Part shown: positions 22,262 to 23,279 of the stretch, in pieces
Layout of the letters: each line of letters starts with the position of its first letter
How positions within the stretch are numbered: position 1 is the stretch's first letter
Assembly: GCA_947443815.1 (NCBI GenBank)
Contig: CANEXR010000009.1
Span: 1-23,279 of the forward strand
Direction of reading: 5' to 3'
DNA: 23,279 nt
DNA from: Flavobacteriaceae bacterium
GTDB lineage: Bacteria > Bacteroidota > Bacteroidia > Flavobacteriales > Flavobacteriaceae
Notes under the pieces: model-generated
Seen by the model: the letters and a program-made list of their open reading frames with translations, nothing else
Told to the model about the DNA's origin: nothing
Databases searched by the model: none
Translations under genes and position numbers: made by a program

Positions 22262-23279
22262 ATGATTTTAGAAATGAAAGTCCCATCACCTGGGGAATCT
22301 ATAAAAGAAGTTGAAATTGCAACTTGGTTAGTAAAAGATGGCGATTATGTTGAGAAAGACCAAGCTATTGCTGAGGTTGATTCTGACAAAGCAACATTAG
22401 AACTTCCAGCAGAAGCTAGCGGAATTATTACGCTTAAAGCAGAAGAAGGAGATGCAGTTGCAGTTGGTGCAGTAGTTTGTCATATTGATACAGCAGCAGC
22501 GAAGCCTTCTGGTTCAGCAGCAGTTGTTGCAGAAAAAGCGGCAGTTGTTGAAGCTCCAAAAGCGGAGGCTCCAAAAGCGGCACCCGTAGTTGCAGCAACG
22601 TACGCATCAGGAACACCTTCTCCTGCTGCCAGAAAAATATTAGATGAAAAAAGCATCGCACCTGCTTCCATTACTGGAACAGGTAAAGATGGAAGAATCA
22701 CGAAAGAGGATGCTGTAAACGCTGTACCTTCAATGGGAACACCTACAGGAGGCTCTCGTGGTACAGAAAGAACAAAATTGTCTATGCTGCGTAGAAAAGT
22801 AGCTGAAAGATTAGTTGCTGCAAAAAATGACACTGCCATGTTAACTACATTTAATGAAGTAAATATGACACCAATCAATACCTTGCGTAATGAGTATAAA
22901 GATGCTTTCAAAGCTAAACATGGTGGAATAGGATTAGGATATATGTCCTTTTTTACAAAAGCAGTAACAAGAGCTTTGCAATTGTATCCTGATGTAAACT
23001 CTATGATGGATGGTGACTATAAAATTGGATATGATTTTTGCGATATTTCAATCGCAGTTTCAGGTCCAAAAGGATTAATGGTTCCTGTAGTTCGCAATGC
23101 AGAAAACTTAACTTTCCGTGGAATTGAAGCGGATATTAAACGTTTAGCCTTAAAAGCACGTGATGGTCAAATCACAGTTGATGATATGACAGGTGGAACT
23201 TTTACGATTACAAATGGTGGTGTTTTTGGAAGTATGTTGAGTACTCCAATCATCAATCCTCCACAGTCTGGAATTTTAG
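22262..23279 (+). CDS. sucB: 2-oxoglutarate dehydrogenase E2 (dihydrolipoyl succinyltransferase), partial
   Basis: Core of the 2-oxoglutarate dehydrogenase complex, passing the succinyl group from E1 to CoA by its lipoyl arm. The gene is cut by the window end: 339 residues are visible and the catalytic HxxxDG is not reached. An N-terminal lipoyl domain (1-76) has the lipoylated Lys43 in DSDKATLEL. An Ala/Pro/Lys/Val-rich linker (about 77-113) follows, then the peripheral subunit-binding domain (about 115-154: SGTPSPAARKILDEK, GKDGRITKEDA). The acyltransferase domain starts near 170 (TKLSMLRRKVAERLV, FNEVNM) and continues with VPVVRNAENL and FTITNGGVFGSMLSTPIINP. The last motif favours E2 of the succinyl type. 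The start ATG follows an A-rich tract. The operon partner sucA lies upstream. Confidence 0.96.
   Translation, partial: MILEMKVPSPGESIKEVEIATWLVKDGDYVEKDQAIAEVDSDKATLELPAEASGIITLKAEEGDAVAVGAVVCHIDTAAAKPSGSAAVVAEKAAVVEAPKAEAPKAAPVVAATYASGTPSPAARKILDEKSIAPASITGTGKDGRITKEDAVNAVPSMGTPTGGSRGTERTKLSMLRRKVAERLVAAKNDTAMLTTFNEVNMTPINTLRNEYKDAFKAKHGGIGLGYMSFFTKAVTRALQLYPDVNSMMDGDYKIGYDFCDISIAVSGPKGLMVPVVRNAENLTFRGIEADIKRLALKARDGQITVDDMTGGTFTITNGGVFGSMLSTPIINPPQSGIL

Noticed and set aside
22480..22911. 143-codon open frame on the minus strand, and 75 codons at 22434-22661
   Set aside because: Both lie opposite the lipoyl, linker and subunit-binding domains of sucB. The Ala/Pro/Lys-rich linker produces open antisense frames. 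The plus strand matches E2 throughout.
1..23279. CRISPR arrays, tRNA or rRNA genes, prophage, toxin-antitoxin or defence modules
   Set aside because: None seen: no regularly spaced repeats, no cloverleaf-like GC-rich segments, and every long coding frame has a housekeeping, envelope or transport assignment or is the single unknown listed.

Overview
The window looks like chromosomal DNA from a flavobacterium or close relative in the Bacteroidota. It is strongly AT-rich. Start codons lack Shine-Dalgarno sequences and are preceded by A/T-rich tracts. Several upstream regions carry the Bacteroidota-type promoter (TTG, about 19 bp, TAnnTTTG). The protein families also fit: a patatin fused to an Omp85-like barrel, a split M16 peptidase pair, and a YceI/TetR/RND cluster. 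I place it at family level only; the species cannot be read from the sequence.

Layout. (1) 276-2639 (+): patatin phospholipase with a C-terminal surface-antigen-like barrel. (2) 2802-3518 (-): rplU-rpmA, with a strong terminator and a consensus promoter. (3) 3790-7178 (+): a two-gene M16 zinc-peptidase operon, one catalytic and one non-catalytic subunit, closed by a clear terminator. (4) 7249-8115 (-): EamA-type transporter, divergent from a small periplasmic HMA-domain lipoprotein (8224-8601, +). (5) About 8638-9200: a decayed IS3-family insertion sequence with terminal inverted repeats, traces of orfA and the frameshifted C-terminus of orfB. (6) 9217-16501 (-): a five-gene unit in the order yceI-like, tetR, tolC-like, membrane-fusion protein, RND pump. 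A 28-bp inverted repeat overlaps its promoter. (7) 16757-18166 (+): polyprenyl diphosphate synthase and a small protein of unknown function. (8) 18173-18730 (-): small outer-membrane barrel protein, divergent from sucA. (9) 18848-23279 (+): sucA, a small exported DUF2846-like protein, and the start of sucB, which runs off the window end.

How the genes fit together. The tripartite RND system should span both membranes and export hydrophobic or toxic compounds. The TetR protein encoded in the same unit probably represses it through the palindrome upstream of the yceI-like gene. SucA and SucB are the E1 and E2 parts of the 2-oxoglutarate dehydrogenase complex of the TCA cycle. The rest is housekeeping (ribosome, prenyl chains) and envelope proteins.

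I found no CRISPR array, tRNA, rRNA, phage or defence system. Most of the window is ordinary core genome. The points most worth a second look are the TetR operator/promoter overlap, the IS remnant that appears to supply terminators to both flanking transcription units, the extra membrane segments in the RND pump, the CxxxC metal-binding motif in the HMA lipoprotein, and the extra gene inside the sucA-sucB operon.
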